Assembly (NCBI GenBank): GCA_037974665.1
Contig: CM075769.1
Coordinates: 24,206,139 to 24,270,138 of the forward strand
Direction: 5' to 3'
From: Ehretia macrophylla
Taxonomy: Eukaryota; Streptophyta; Magnoliopsida; Boraginales; Ehretiaceae
DNA length: 64,000 bases
Shown here in pieces: positions 25,401-38,041 of the stretch. Numbering within the stretch: position 1 is the first letter of the stretch; every line of letters starts with the position of its first letter. The translations under genes and the position numbers were made by a program. Under the pieces are notes generated by a model. It worked only from the letters and a program-made list of their open reading frames with translations. It did not search any database and was not told the DNA's origin.

Positions 25401-25607
25401 AATGAACCAAGGTCTCATCAGAAAACCAAACACATTTTGTGTCACTTTTACTTGATCCGAGAGATCATAGAAAGGGAAGATGTACGAATCAAGAAGATAG
25501 ACGATAAAGAGAATTTGGCAGACTCGTTCACTAAAGCCTTGGGGTCAAAGAAGTTTGACTGCCATAGATCCAAGATAGGTATTAGATACCGAAAGAATTG
25601 GCTGTGA
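22417..25607 (+). pseudogene. Copia-2 gag-pol remnant
   Basis: An ATG at 22417 opens a short frame (MNKVNIEFCLLNSIE) with a purine-rich GTGGGAG close downstream, which may be the old gag start. The integrase echo near 23170-23400 includes ELVHTDVRGPLQVKA and HKSEAFEAFKNLKNEVE, matching the Copia integrase core. RNase H near 25235-25610 keeps EAEYV, KHI-CHF-LIRE and LADSFTKAL, typical of the Copia pol C-terminus. The region is too short for a complete gag-pol and is broken many times. Confidence 0.75.
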
Positions 25608-25611
25608 GTGC

Positions 25612-25622
25612 AAGTGGAAGAT
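25612..25622 (+). other. polypurine tract of Copia-2
   Basis: AAGTGGAAGAT abuts the LTR start TGTTGGGAATATGCCC at 25623. Confidence 0.7.
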
Positions 25623-26591
25623 TGTTGGGAATATGCCCTACAAGCCAATCATTCGGTGAAAGATGATAGGGATATTTGTGTAACGAAACAATCTTTGTTA
25701 TAAAGTTTTAATTAAATAAAAGTACCATATGGCGTTTACCTTTATCTCTTATACGTTCATATATCGTCTAGCTGCATATTACGTATAATTGATAAAGCCC
25801 TTGGATATGTCGGTATAGGGTCGAACCATAAGAGCTTATGGTTGGTGAGAATCGACGACCCAAGACATACCTAAAACCTGTCCTATGTTGTAGGATTCAT
25901 CAAGACTGGACATTGGTGAATCCAGCAAGACTGATATGTAGTTAGCTCCATCTAGGTAGATCTCATCGACCATATGATATGAGATGTCAAGGCTAATGCA
26001 TGGGTATGTATAAAGATATGTACATCAGACACGATCCGTTGAGAACACTTAATAGGGGCTTCATCCGCCTATGTCAATGAGAATGTTCCCAGGTGATAGT
26101 TGTGCAAAGTACTTCTCTGACTCGAGGTCATCATAGTAGCTTGTAAGCAACTCATTGTACCTTGGCCCTAGACAAAAGGGAGGAAGATAAGACCTGCTTG
26201 AAAGGGGATTCGGGTATAGTCAAGTACTTGCGAATCTAGTGAGTGTCGCTGCGAGGATCCACAACTTTGGATGAAAGAGAGTATGCCCTATGTCGTCTTA
26301 TAGAGATGTTGATAGAAATCCATGGCCATGGTAGTATGATTGGATCATACGAGAAAAGTCAACATAACATAGGAGTAAGCCTATTAGGGTTTGACTGACA
26401 TTAACTATACCTTAGGGCAAGCTCGGGGCATCTAGTGGAAGGAATGGACTGTACGTTAACTAGTCACCAAAAGATTCTTGACTAGGAAAGCTTGGATTAA
26501 GCATTCGACCCATCTGGTTATCTGGGAGTGTTGCTAGACGCCAACCTCGATTAGTAGCAATTAGAAGGAGTTCTAGTGGAGATGGGTTAAG

Positions 26592-29500
26592 TGATACCCT
26601 GAACCCGGCACGTATTTAATAGTATTTAATTATATTTAATTACGTGTTATCTTAAATGCTAGCTGTGAGGACCCGAGCATTCATTACATGTGCATTCATT
26701 TATTTTAATCATTATTTGAAAAACAATATGTGCATTTACATGACTTATTTAGTGTTTTAAAATTTAAAATTGCATTTAAAGTTCATTTAAATTTCATCTT
26801 GTTGACTTTTCACCTTCATTGACCAACTAGGACAAGGTGAGAATTTTTGAAATGTTTAATGAAGGGCAAACATGGGATTAGAAACAAAAATGCAAGGTTA
26901 AGTTAGTCAAATTTTGGGTCAAATTTGGGATTAAATCTGAACCAATTGGGGAAGCTTTAGGTGGCAAATTATATATGGTTGGAAAGATTTATGAGTCTAG
27001 TTTCTAGGACTTCAAACCGTTTGTGAATTAGAGTTTTCTAGAAGAAGTTATAGCCGTTTTCGTAAGGTGTCGCAGAGCTGTTTTACCTACGCGAGTTTGA
27101 CCGAACCTTTGACCTTTTGACCTTCTATTTAAGTTATTTTCATCCAACCAAAGCCAAAAACGTTTTTCTCTTCTTCTCCACCAGGCAAAAGCCATTTCCT
27201 CACATGAATAGTAAACCCTTTCACATTTTAGCTAATATCTTAAGTTTGGAGTGGAACCAAGGCGCAATTCTAACGTTTTTGAGTTCGTGGCGACTTCGAG
27301 CATCTTTCTATCGGAGATTTTAGCTTTATTTTTGCAGAAAAATGTGAGGGCATTTTCAAACCCATTTTTCAAATGTCATTATTTATGTTAGATATTGCTA
27401 AATCTATGCTTAATACTTGTTATTTAGATGCTAGAGAACATATTTCTTGTTTTATAGTTTGTGTAGAGTCGATTTTAGTTGTAGTTGATTCTTTGCTAGA
27501 TATGAATATAAATATAGACAAGGTGTTTGTTTAATGTTCTAAGTGAAGTATAGGGATGTGTTACATGCTAGATTAATGCCTATAGATAGCTTAAATACAA
27601 GAAAACACCAGGAGAATTCAAGTATGCAAAATGTGAATTTCAGACAGTGCACTGCCCCTGTTTTTCGGAGGCTTTTTAACATAGTAAAAGAGCTCATAAA
27701 TTAACAAAAATTGTACAGAAGCTATATTAGGAAGTTTAGAGAAAATGTTAATTTCTAGGACTAAGGCTAATTCTAACGTTTTAGGCCTCTGATCACATCA
27801 TTTCTGAAATGTAGCTAAAAAAATCGCTGGTTCTGCCCAGCTATGCGTAGTTGCACAGTAAGGGTTATAACATTTGGATTTTAACTCAGAATTGAGCACC
27901 GTTTGATTCTAAAATCATCTACACTCGAAGGGCTACATTTTTACATAAAAAACAGAAATTTTAGAGGTTAGTAGAATAGGTAATAAATTTGATAAAGTTA
28001 GGGTTCTGTTTGAAGATTTATAAGTGGGCAAGTTTTCGTGAAGTTCTACTTGCTATATGTTGTAATGTTGCTAGCTAACGTTTTAGAGTTATTAATGGTA
28101 GAATAGATTTCTTTTATAATGATTTGCAAGTTTAATGGTAGATTTAAAGAAGATATGATGTTAAGCTAACTTTAAGTTCAAGTTGTATATCAAGTGTTTG
28201 AGAAAAACTTGTATGAAGTATAGAATGTGAAATTATGCTTTTAATATGCTTTATGTAAGTTATGAACAAGAATGCAAGAGAAATTTCAAGTGTTGTATGT
28301 GTAAGTGCATTTTCGGCAAAGTGGTCTTCTTTTGGTACTAGTCTTTTACTTCATGTTTGCTTGAGCTTTGTATGGTTTAATATGATCTAATAGTTAAACT
28401 ATATGATATCTTAGTTAAGTAGAGTTCTAAAATAATTAATGCCATGATTACATGAAATGCAAAGTTAGTAAAATTTTAGTTACTTAGTTATGAAATGTGA
28501 TAGTTAAAGAGTATCCTAATGCTTTGTGCATGAGATAGTTGGATGGTTAATGATTGATATAGTTTAATTAAATCGAAGTTAAGTTGTTATAAAGTTAGTG
28601 TTTGGAAGTCTTTTAATGGTTTTTTTACCTTTAGTAAGCTTTGTGCATAATTGTGTAATTTAACGTCAACTATTTAATAGCTTAATTAAGATTTTAGTGG
28701 TTATTTTGGGTCTATTTGATTAGTTTAAGTACACTTGTGTACTCTGATGTGTTGTATGAATTGAATATGCTTTATAGTTGTTCTAATTTCTAATGTTTAT
28801 ATGCCTATCGAATTGTGGGTTTAATCAGAGAATGTTTAACGTGTTGCTTAAAATAGTGGATGTAATGCGTGCTAAACAAAGAAATGTATTTGATAGTTAT
28901 GATAGTTCAATGGGATCAAATGAAAATGAAGTTAATGGAATTATAATCTAGCTTTAGTTGAGAATGAATGTATAACTTCTTATATAGATAATTGATTGTA
29001 TTATGTAGTGGAATAGAAGGAGTTGGTGCATTCGGAGAATATTGAAGGAGTTCTTAACTAAATTCTTACAGGTTTGGCTTTTCACGGTGAGGGAGTTTCG
29101 TGTTTTATGCATTTTAAGGTCTAGGGTTCTACTTTAAATTTATAATTGCCTATAAATGCTTCTAATACATTCTAATATGATTAGAGAACAATCTTTTGTG
29201 AGCTTTTAGTAAAGTTTTGTGAGAAATATGTCATTGACCCTTTTATGCTCATATAGTTAATTTCATGCTAACGCTTATATCTTAATTGTTTTCGAGGGCA
29301 ACCTACTTTGTTGTCCCTCCTATGTGTCATTGCTTTATATTACTGTTATATTGACATTGGATTTAAGTGCATTGCATAGTGGTTGCGCAACCATAGTGTC
29401 AGGGGTGGATGTATTGGATATCAACTAGGCGACAGCGGGCTTGCCAGTGGATATTCGATCTCCCTGCTCGAGTCCCTCACTCGCCTAGTCTGGAGATTGC

Positions 29501-30315
29501 CAGGGTGTTGGGTCGTAGGATTTTTGGGGTACATCCGGAGTACACCCATTGAAGTGTTTGGGGTTTATGTTGGCACATTAATCGAGGTTCGTGGTCGAGG
29601 TTCGTGGTTCATGATTGAAAATCAAGTGAATTGTGGAGTGTTTGGGGTTAAAGTGAATCGTATCCTTTTCAATGTGTGGTATCTTATTGCTTATTTGTCA
29701 TGTTAATTGTTTAATGGTTTTACTTGTACATAGTTGTTGCATTGCACGAATCCCATATTAAATGCTTCCCGTATATTGTTTCCTCTCCCTCACTGGGTAT
29801 ACATGATTGTATACTCACTCCTCATTAACCACATTTCAGGTATTGATGTGTTAGAAGAAATGTTCGTACTTGTGGTGCTTGATCTTTGCTTGGGAGTCGA
29901 TGTGTTATGTGGCGTGGGTTGTAAAGGATATTACTTTTGAGTTGTATGTATTAAGTTTAATTAGATCATTAGAGTGGTATGATAACCTAGTTTATGTAAT
30001 AGGTTAGTATTATTTCAATTCAAGCATGAGTATACTTGTCTAAAGGAAAAGAGTTAGGATAGCCTTTGAATTTGAAAATGCATAACTGCTTGTGTTTGTT
30101 TGTTGAGAACCAAGGCTCGGATGGCCTTGAGGAGTTGTTGATTGTGTTGGACACGGTACTGGTCCATTTATATTCTGTTTGCAGGTTTTGGTTTGTCCCA
30201 TAAACAGGGGAGACTCTGTCCGTTTTCCTTAAATTTTGGTACCCGGGTTTGGATCTGGGTTGAGTATAACATGTTTAATAGAATTCCCGATCTCATGAGG
30301 GGTCGGGGCGTTACA
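26592..30315 (+). mobile_element. long Gypsy solo LTR, + orientation, left end uncertain
   Basis: The right end is GGTCGGGGCGTTACA at 30315. There are two candidate left ends: TGATACCC at 26592, where GTTAA lies at 26586-26590 and again at 30317-30321, each one base away from the element; and TGTGAGGACCCGAGC at 26664, whose flanks do not match. It is longer than its relatives (3.65-3.72 kb). The first half resembles the truncated LTR at 50767 (shared block near 27010-27070). The second half resembles 16388-18896. A TATTTAAG box is near 27126. It carries the CTACTTT hairpin (29294-29319), GGTTGCGCAACC (29381-29392) and the GGGTAC inverted repeat (29527-29547). Confidence 0.75.
29294..29319 (+). 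other. CTACTTT-loop hairpin in LTR 26592-30315
   Basis: GAGGGCAAC / CTACTTT / GTTGTCCCTC, identical to the copy at 17784, although the surrounding LTRs differ widely. It lies 996 bases before the LTR end. Confidence 0.7.
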
Positions 30316-31138
30316 AGTTAATTGGTACTTGTCCCAGCTACTATCGGCTTGACACTCAAACCTACAGGATCGTACACAAGTTGAAGGGTTAGAACTATGA
30401 ATGATAGAATAGAGAAGTCACGCTAGCACGAGGATCTTCTTATGTTATATCTAGAAGCAATTATATAATAGATTGCATCTGGTTAGAATGGGTTTAGGGA
30501 AATCATTCGAGTATGCAAGTAAGAGATAAAGTTTGATGGTCAAACGTTTAACTTAGAGTCAAGAGCAATTTGGGAAATTGGCTTTTGTATAAGTTGAATT
30601 AATAATTAATTGAGTGTCAATTAATTATGGGCTAATGTCTAATTAACTTATAGTTGATTAGAAAAGGTTTGGGCTGAATTTATGAAGATCACATAAAGTA
30701 TAGGGTCAAGGTGCGAATATTGAGAAATATGAGCACATTATAGATACAGCATTAAAGAGAAAACCTAAAGAGATTAGAATTTTCTAGCCAAAAAACCCTA
30801 GCCTACTCTTCTCTCTATAGCCGTCACTCACACACACACTCTCTCTCTCTCGTGGGGATTTCGTGTGCCTCACTCTCAAGCTTGAGGGAGTAATTGCTTC
30901 ACCTCGTTCTAGCCTTGACGTGGTATGTATGAGATCGTAAAGGGCTGCTACGTTGTGATCTCCAATCCAAGCAAACAATTAGAAGTCTTCTTCAAGAGGT
31001 AACGAATTTTCAGATTCAACTTGGCTTGGTTTCTTCATGTTTTCGAGTTTATATGCATGTTTGGACGATTCAATTCATGGTTCTCTGTTTATTCTTCCTA
31101 TTTCCGCTGCGCTATATGTGTTATGGTGTGCTAGAGAA

Positions 31139-31734
31139 CCTTCAAATAAAACAATAATAAAAGAATAGACAATAACTCTAAAGAACTAAGAAATTAATTT
31201 TAGAATAAAAATTATTAATTAATTGAATGATTTAAATTAAGCTAAACTAAAACTAAAAATATTCCAAAGTAAAATAACTAACTAAAGAAAACACGTAGAG
31301 TAAAATAATGAAAGTAGACAAGTAATCGTAAAAAGGCTAAGGCTCATAATCCACCTTGTTAATCCTAACATCAATTATATTTGATAATTAATTTTCTCCA
31401 AATTTACTACATGATAATCTAGCAGTCTAGCGTCGTTACTATGGAAGATATCATCTTTTAAGTCCTAAGATAATGAATCCAAAAATATGTTTACTCTTAC
31501 GTTAACAAAGTATTCAAATCATTAACTGTATCCCAACTTGAAATCACAATTAATATTTGACATTAAAAACAAAACTTTCAATTATTAAGAATCATTCAAA
31601 GCATGAGAAAAACATGATTAAACCTATATAAGAAATTATCTCAACAATTGATTAAAGAAAAAACATTAAAAATAAATGATCAAATTACAAGGAAAAATTA
31701 AATCACGAATATAGTATCTACCAGAATTAACTAA
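31139..31734. other. unclassified AT-rich DNA, left part
   Basis: No open frame or recognisable family. With the LINE and Gypsy-2 removed, it continues at 37898-38041 and 48064 to about 48520. On the minus strand that joined stretch has a good TATA box (near 48170-48180) followed by AT-rich non-coding sequence, so it may be an LTR or leader of an element I cannot name, or host intergenic DNA. Confidence 0.4.
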
Positions 31735-31910
31735 ATTTAGAAGATATTCGCTTCAACAAAATAGCTTTCCCACATTACTCCCCTCGTGTAGTCTCTCTCT
31801 TTGAGATGCTCTTGCGGAGGTAGCAGTTCATCGACTTTTATAGTCTCTCTTGGAGGTGTTTAATCATCCTCATTTCCTTTCTATCACATCTTTTCTCTTC
31901 TCCTCACCCA

Positions 31911-33633
31911 TGGATCTATCTAAATCCATTGATGAGCTTTCAAAAAAAATTCTCAGAAACCACCTCCCTCAAAGTTAATTTACAACCTTCATCTAAAGCT
32001 AGCTCCAAATATCAAAATCTTTCACTTGTAAGGAGGGCCATTACTGATAAAGTCATTAGTATTTCCATTCTCAATAATGTCATTGAAAAATCCAGGGGTC
32101 TTACAAGCTCAGTTGACATCCTGGAACAGAAAAAAAAATCACTTTATTATTGTCTTCCAAAATCAAGCGGATAAGACACGAGCTTGGAATCTTCGACCTT
32201 GGGCGGTTCAAGGAAATCACATTCTCTTTCAACCATGGAAGCCAAAACATTCTTTGGATGAAATGGAGCTTGACTTTACCTCATTTTGGATCCAAGTTCA
32301 AGGCCTGCCACTTGACTTTATCTCAAAGGAAAATGCACAAATGATTGCAGCAGTGCTCGGGGAGTTGGAAGAATTCGACTTCGAGGATGAAACAAGAATT
32401 GCTTTCTCTCAATGCTTGAGAATGCGTATCAAATGGAACATTCACAAACCTTTCATCAATGGTTTCACCCTCCCAAGGGAGGATCTTCCACCAATTTGGA
32501 TCAAACTCTGTTACGAAAAATTAAGTGATTTTTGTTATCTTTGTGGTAAGCTGGGACATGAACGTACTTATTGTCCACAAAATAATACACATTCTAGTGC
32601 CACAAAAGCTTCAACATCAAAGATAAGCACACCATTTGGCCCAGAGATCAGAGCAGCTCCAATACAAAGTAACACAAGATTGCTCTTCCACTCTCGTAGT
32701 GATAAAAGTCAAACTCATAAAGTCTCCAGTCAAGGACGCAAGGAGACCAATCAGCCGGAAAGTAACTCCAACTTTGACGCCGGCGATCAATTCACAATCA
32801 TGCTTCTCCTTATTTTGAGCAAAAATTCAGCAGGTCCAACAGAGCAATTAGCTCAGTCTTAGTCACGTGAGTCCCATGTGGAAAGCATAGGCACACCAAA
32901 CAAAGAGCATCTGCAAAAACAAAAGTTAAAGGAAAAGGTTAGTCTGGTTACATCCATTAGGCACACTTTTCAAATTGAAACCCAAGAAAAGGGAAACATC
33001 ATCATGTCATCTGAGATAGAACCATTAAGCACCGACTCACATCCCACTGATACCCATATGCAAGATGCCATATCACATGTGATACCCAAAGAACAAAATA
33101 AGCATAATCATACACTCAACATTACCCACAATCCAACCCAATCTACTAACTCTCCAGAAAAATCTAGCCTACACCAACATCCAATAACCCCAATACAAAC
33201 AAAATACTCAATCATAGTCTCTGCAATTCAACCCATTCAACAAATGGACAACCCATCACCTAGCCCATTTAAACCAGGCCCTAACCCAAACTTCACTTTA
33301 ACAAGCCCACAAACTAAAACCACCCTCTCTACACCAACAAGTCCACACACTTTGACTACCATCACACCCCACAGTACACTTCAATGCCATAAAAGAAAAC
33401 CCTCACTGTCTGAACCCTCTAACTTTGAGAAACGCCTTAAAACATCCCAATCAACCTACCAACTCCAACAAGCCCAAACACATAGCCTTGAACCAGGAAA
33501 CATTGATTCTTACCTGGACTTAGTTGAAATTCCAATCACATTGACAATTAGTGTGCCTGACTCAAACAAAAAAATGAGGAAACAAAAAAGAAAATTCAAG
33601 ATCTCTCATAACATCCAAAACTGTGAGGTTTAG
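31911..33633 (+). pseudogene. LINE ORF1: DUF4283-like and CCHC zinc knuckle protein
   Basis: It starts at ATG 31911 (MDLSKSIDELSK). The best-preserved part (about 32120-32580) contains FIIVFQNQADKTRAW and FWIQVQGLPLDF, the pattern of the DUF4283 RNA-binding domain of plant L1 ORF1, then CYLCGKLGHERTYC, a C-x2-C-x4-H-x4-C knuckle, at about 32528-32577. The tail (32878-33633) is rich in P, T, S and Q with a basic end. Damage: a frame change in the A-run near 31950, another near 32100, and an in-frame TAG at about 32860. In the family ORF1 binds element RNA as a chaperone. Confidence 0.85.
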
Positions 33634-33665
33634 GGGGCTGACCCACAATAGTCCCTGAGTGGACA

Positions 33666-36600
33666 ATGAAGCTACTTTGTTGGAACTGTTAAGGCTTGGG
33701 GTCAGCCTTGACAGTTCAATACTTGAGGGAACTCATCTCTCAGAATAAACCTCAGGTCATAGGCCTTATTGAAACAAAACAAAACAAAAAAATGGAAAAC
33801 ATTTTGCAATGTTTAGGTTACCCAAACAGTCTGGGAATGGATTCTATTGGTCTCTCAGGGGGTCTTTTCTTAGGTTGGAATGGAACTACCACCATTGATG
33901 CTATTCACTTGGATAACAATTTCCTGCATATAACTGTTATTACTAAAGAAAATGATCGCTGGATTTTTACTCTTTTCTATGGCCCTAAGAATCAAAGCCA
34001 TAAGCAACAACTTTGGGATCATCTTTCTTATCTTGAACCCTCATCCAATCACCTATGGCTTATTGCTGGGGATTTCAATGATATTCTCTCCCACCAAGAA
34101 CAAGAAAGAGGCAGACCTAAATCAAATGATGCTATTATATGCTTCAGAGGATTTGTGGACAGAAATGATTTCAAAGAAATCAGTTCAAAATGATGTACGT
34201 ATTCGTGGGAGAATAAAAGGGAAATAACCTCCAACATCAGGCAAAAGCTTGATCGAATGCTTTGTAATCATACCTGGAGCTGCCTCTATCCTAATGCTTG
34301 GGTGACTATTCATCCTATTCTGGGATCTGATCACTCTCCTCTCATTATCTCTCTCGATTGTCGCCCAGGCAAGAGAAACAAATCTTTCAAGTTTGAAGCC
34401 TCATGGATTGATGAACCTGATTGTAAAGATACCATTAAAGAATATTGGGTTTCTCCTATCCAAGGCACAAAACAAATCATTGTCAAAAGAAAGCTTAAGA
34501 TTTGTAGTAGGAAGTTAGCATCATAGAGCAAAAATAAATGCAAAAACAACAGTAAAGAAATTCAACTTCTCATGGAAAAGCTCAAAGTAATTCAAAACCA
34601 ACCATGGAACGATCTACTCCAACATCAAGCTGATGATATCACACAAAAATTATGTGTCCACTGGGCAAAGGAAGAAAAATTTTGGGCAATACGAGCAAGA
34701 CTCAAATGGCTCAAATAGGGTAACCAAAATATAGCCTACTTTCATGCATCAACAATTCACCGAAGAGGTATGAACAGAATCCAGAGGCTCAAAAACTACC
34801 TTGGTGAGTGGACAGAGGACCTTCAAGATATTAAAATCTCTTTTAAAAAGCATTTTCATAAGTTGTATACCTCTGTTGGCCCGCAAAATTTCAATTTTGT
34901 CCTCGACTGCATTGAGCCATCCATTGACGACAATGTCAATGGTGAACTAATTCGGCCAGTCACATTGGAGGAAGTTAAGCAAGCTACTTGGTTTCTTGGG
35001 GCTACAAAAGCACCAGGACCAGATGGGTTTCATGGTCTCTTCTTCAAAACTTACTGGCATATTTTGGGAGAAGACATCTTCAAAGCAGTCCAACACTTCA
35101 TGGACACCGGGTCAATGCTCAAAGGTATTAATGAAACAAATATTATCCTCATCCTGAAAGTTGAAACCCCAGAAATTGTCAGTCAATTTCGACCAATTAG
35201 TTGCTCCAATTTCAACTCTAAGATCATCTCTAAAGTCTTGGTTCAATGCCTCAAGCCATTCATGAATCAACTTATTTCTCCTTTTCAATGTGCTTTTGTC
35301 TCAGGAAGGATGATCCAAGATAACATTATTCTTGCCTATGAGGTAGTTCACTATCTTCATAAACAAAAATCCTTCAAAAACTTTACTGCCGCACTTAAAA
35401 TGGACATGAGCAAAGCTTTTGATCAGGTTGAATGGGATTTTTTGGAGGCGCTTCTTGTTAAACTTGGTTTTCATTGTAAATGGGTTAATTGGTTAATGGA
35501 ATGTATTCGTACTGTGTCATATAGTGTGGTCTTTAATGGTGAGCAACAAGGCTTCTTCACACCTTAGAGAGGCATTCGGAAAGGTGACCCTTTGTCCCCT
35601 TTCATCTTTTCTATCCTTACTGAAGCTCTCTCTCGAGTCCTTGCCCTCCATATGGATACAGGTCATCTTAATGGCATCCAACTAGGCACCTTCGCTCTAC
35701 CACTCACTCATCTTCTCTTTGCTGATGACTCTTTCATCTTCTTTAAGGCAATTAATGAGGAGGTAAACACTCTAAAAAATTGTCTTAATCATTATTGCTC
35801 TGCCACTGGTCAGAGTATAAATTTCAGCAAATCAAGCCTTCTTTTCAGCTCAAATACCCCACTTAGAGTCAGAGAACACTTCAGCTTCATTCTTAACGTT
35901 AATCTCTCTGAATCCCTTGGGAAATACTTGGGAATTCCCTCAAACTGGGGTAAATCAAAATCTGAGGCAGTCCATTGGGTCCAAGAAAGAATTATATCAA
36001 AGGTCAAAAACTAGAAATCAAAACTTCTTTTAGATAGGGGAAAGCAAATTATGATCAAGGCGTTCTGCAAGCTATTCCTTCCTATTCTATGGCTATATTC
36101 CACTATCCAAGAAAGGTATGTAAACAACTCGCTCCACTATTTCTAAGTTTGGGTGGAACTCTGGTAACACCAACAAGACTCACTGGATTAGATAGAGTAA
36201 GTTCACGCGCAAAAAGATGGACGGTAGTTTAGGCTTCAAAGACTTTGAACTCCAAAATCTTGCTCTACTTGCCTCCTAAGCTTGGAGAATTACAATGAAT
36301 CCAGACTCTATCTTATCACGGATACTTAAGAGTATTTATTTTCCCAATGGATCATTCTAGAATACTAAATGTGGACACTCTTGATCCTGGTGTTGGAGAA
36401 GTATTCTAAAAGGAAGGGACTGTCTTCTTAAGGATATCTTTTGGAGTGTTAGGACTGGGGAAAACATTGCTATATGGGATTCTAACTGGATCCCTAAACA
36501 TAGTTTGGTTCCTATGCCAACTAACTATCATCTCTCTCATGTCAATGAGCTTATGATACCCAACTCACGAAGGTGGAACTCCTCTCTTGTCAGAACTATT

Positions 36601-37830
36601 TTCTCACCTGATGTTGCAAATGCAGTCCTGGCTATTCTACTCCCTTCCTCCCCAAGACTTAATCGGTTTTTTTGGCCTTATAACAAAAGATGAATCTATT
36701 CTGTCTAATCAGGCTACTAATCTCAGAAGCATGATGCCGCTCAACAGCCTAATCAATGTCCTAGTACTTCTTCTCTTTTTTCTAGCTGCCTATGGAGGTC
36801 AATCTGGGGCTTGAAAGCTCCACAAAAAATGAAAACATTTGTTTGGAAAACATGCCTCAACGCACTACCTACACAACAAAACAGGTACAAAAGGAAATCA
36901 ACAAGTCATCCCTTTTGTGGGATTTGCAATTTAGAAGAGGAAAGTGTTGAACACCTTCTACTGAGATGTCCTTCGACCAAAGCAACCTGGATTTTCTGCC
37001 CTTTGCAAATTACACGCAGAAAAGAGAATTCATCTTGTTTTCATCTCTGGTTTCTTAACATGATTGATTTGGGAATGCAAACAGGATGTAGTAGATTTCA
37101 AATGGCAAAAATTCTTACTATTATATGTTGGAGCATTTGGATAGCAAGAAATCGATTCATCTTTGAAGGTGTCAAACCTAATCCAAATGAAATCAACATC
37201 TCCATTAATGGGTTGCTTTATGACACCAACACTTTTGCAATTGATCATCAACAACATCTCATTAAACAATAATCATTACCTATACAAATCCTGCTGTGAT
37301 GGACACCACCAAGTCATAACGAGCTGAAAATCAATTGTGATGCTTCGTTCGCCAAGAATTGTAGCGTAGGTGCTGGAGTTATCGTAAGAAATAAGAATGG
37401 AAATATTGTAGACGGAGTCGCTTGGAGCTTCAACTGCCACAACCTGTTACAAGCAGAAGCCATCGCCCTTAGACGAGCGTGTATAGTTGTATCGATGACT
37501 GACTTCCCAAAAATCATCATCAAAACTGATTCGCAAGACCTTCATCAAGTTGTACAGTCAAAGGACACCACGACTAGTTGGGAGATCTTGCACATTCTCA
37601 CTGATATTGCTAAAACCATTGGCAATAATCCCCGATTTCAAATCCAATTGATTCGTTGCACTGCTAATTGAGCTTCAGACTTCGTTGCTAAAGCTGCAAG
37701 TGTTCATGAGCTTGACCCAAATTGTCTCACAAATCTACCATTTTCTATTTGTTCTATTTTAATGTTTGATTCTTGTTGTGTTCTTTTGGATCCCACTGTC
37801 TCGTTAAGCTCTAGAGAGGGAGTGGGTTAG
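33666..37830 (+). pseudogene. LINE ORF2: endonuclease, reverse transcriptase, zinc finger, RNase H
   Basis: ATG 33666 opens MKLLCWNC, the usual L1 ORF2 start. AP-type endonuclease (33690-34380): IGLIETKQ, LIAGDFNDIL, GSDHSPLI. Reverse transcriptase (about 34950-35900): KAPGPDGFHGLFF, FRPISCSN, KMDMSKAFDQVEWDF, RKGDPLSPF and the catalytic FADD. A zf-RVT domain (about 36800-37000): WGLKAPQKMKTFVWK, then CGICNLEEESVEHLLLRC. RNase H (about 37320-37720): NCDASF, QAEA and KTDSQD give the acidic residues. Damage: stops near 33687, 34191, 34523, 34717, 35565, 36012, 36691 and 37672, a net frame change between 36020 and 36500, and probably more. The terminal stop is TAG at 37828. Confidence 0.9.
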
Positions 37831-37873
37831 TTTGTAATCTTGTTTGTTTTGAATAGAAATTTTCATCTTGACC

Positions 37874-37897
37874 AAAAAAAAATAAAGAATTAACTAA
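37874..37897 (+). repeat. LINE A-tail and 3' copy of the target duplication
   Basis: A run of nine A broken by one T ends the element, followed by AGAATTAACTAA, identical to 31723-31734. Confidence 0.9.
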
Positions 37898-38041
37898 GGT
37901 TTCATCTTCACCTTAAAGAAGAAATCTAGCCTGACATGCTAATGAATCTAAAACAATAAATCTGAAAAATAAACATAATTTAATAAATTAAAGTAAAGTA
38001 AAGAATACGTTACAAAATTTTGACCCGGAAGAAATCCCAGA
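37898..38041. other. unclassified AT-rich DNA between the LINE and Gypsy-2
   Basis: It continues the pre-LINE sequence of 31139-31734. I see no feature in it. Confidence 0.4.

Larger units (their letters stand above)
22331..31138 (+). mobile_element. Copia-2: decayed Ty1/Copia element with 3' LTR
   Basis: The internal region is about 22331-25622, with a 3' LTR from TGTTGGGAATATGCCC at 25623 to about 31138. The LTR is split by a Gypsy LTR into 25623 to about 26591 and 30316 to about 31138, roughly 1.8 kb in total. Integrase-like (23150-23460), reverse transcriptase-like (about 24290-24760) and RNase H-like (25200-25610) parts come in Copia order. There are many breaks and it is old. A separate 5' LTR was not found; the Copia-1 3' LTR stands where it should be. 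Confidence 0.7.
25623..31138 (+). repeat. Copia-2 3' LTR, interrupted
   Basis: It belongs to a different subfamily from the Copia-1 LTR but has the same plan: ATATGCCCTA start, a GGAATGGACTGTACGTTAAC block near 26440, a CA/CT microsatellite near 30829-30850, and a TTCCGCTGCGC stretch close to the 3' end at about 31102. The terminal CA was not pinned down. The Gypsy LTR at 26592-30315 divides it. Confidence 0.65.
31735..37885 (+). mobile_element. full-length L1-type LINE, inactive
   Basis: A non-LTR retrotransposon of 6.15 kb, flanked by the 12-bp target duplication AGAATTAACTAA at 31723-31734 and 37886-37897, and ending in an A-rich tail (about 37874-37885). A short 5' leader precedes ORF1 (31911-33633) and ORF2 (33666-37830). 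The exact duplication and complete 5' end show full-length insertion by target-primed reverse transcription. Both frames carry several stops and shifts, so it is dead. Its terminal RNase H is a feature of some plant L1 lineages. Confidence 0.93.
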
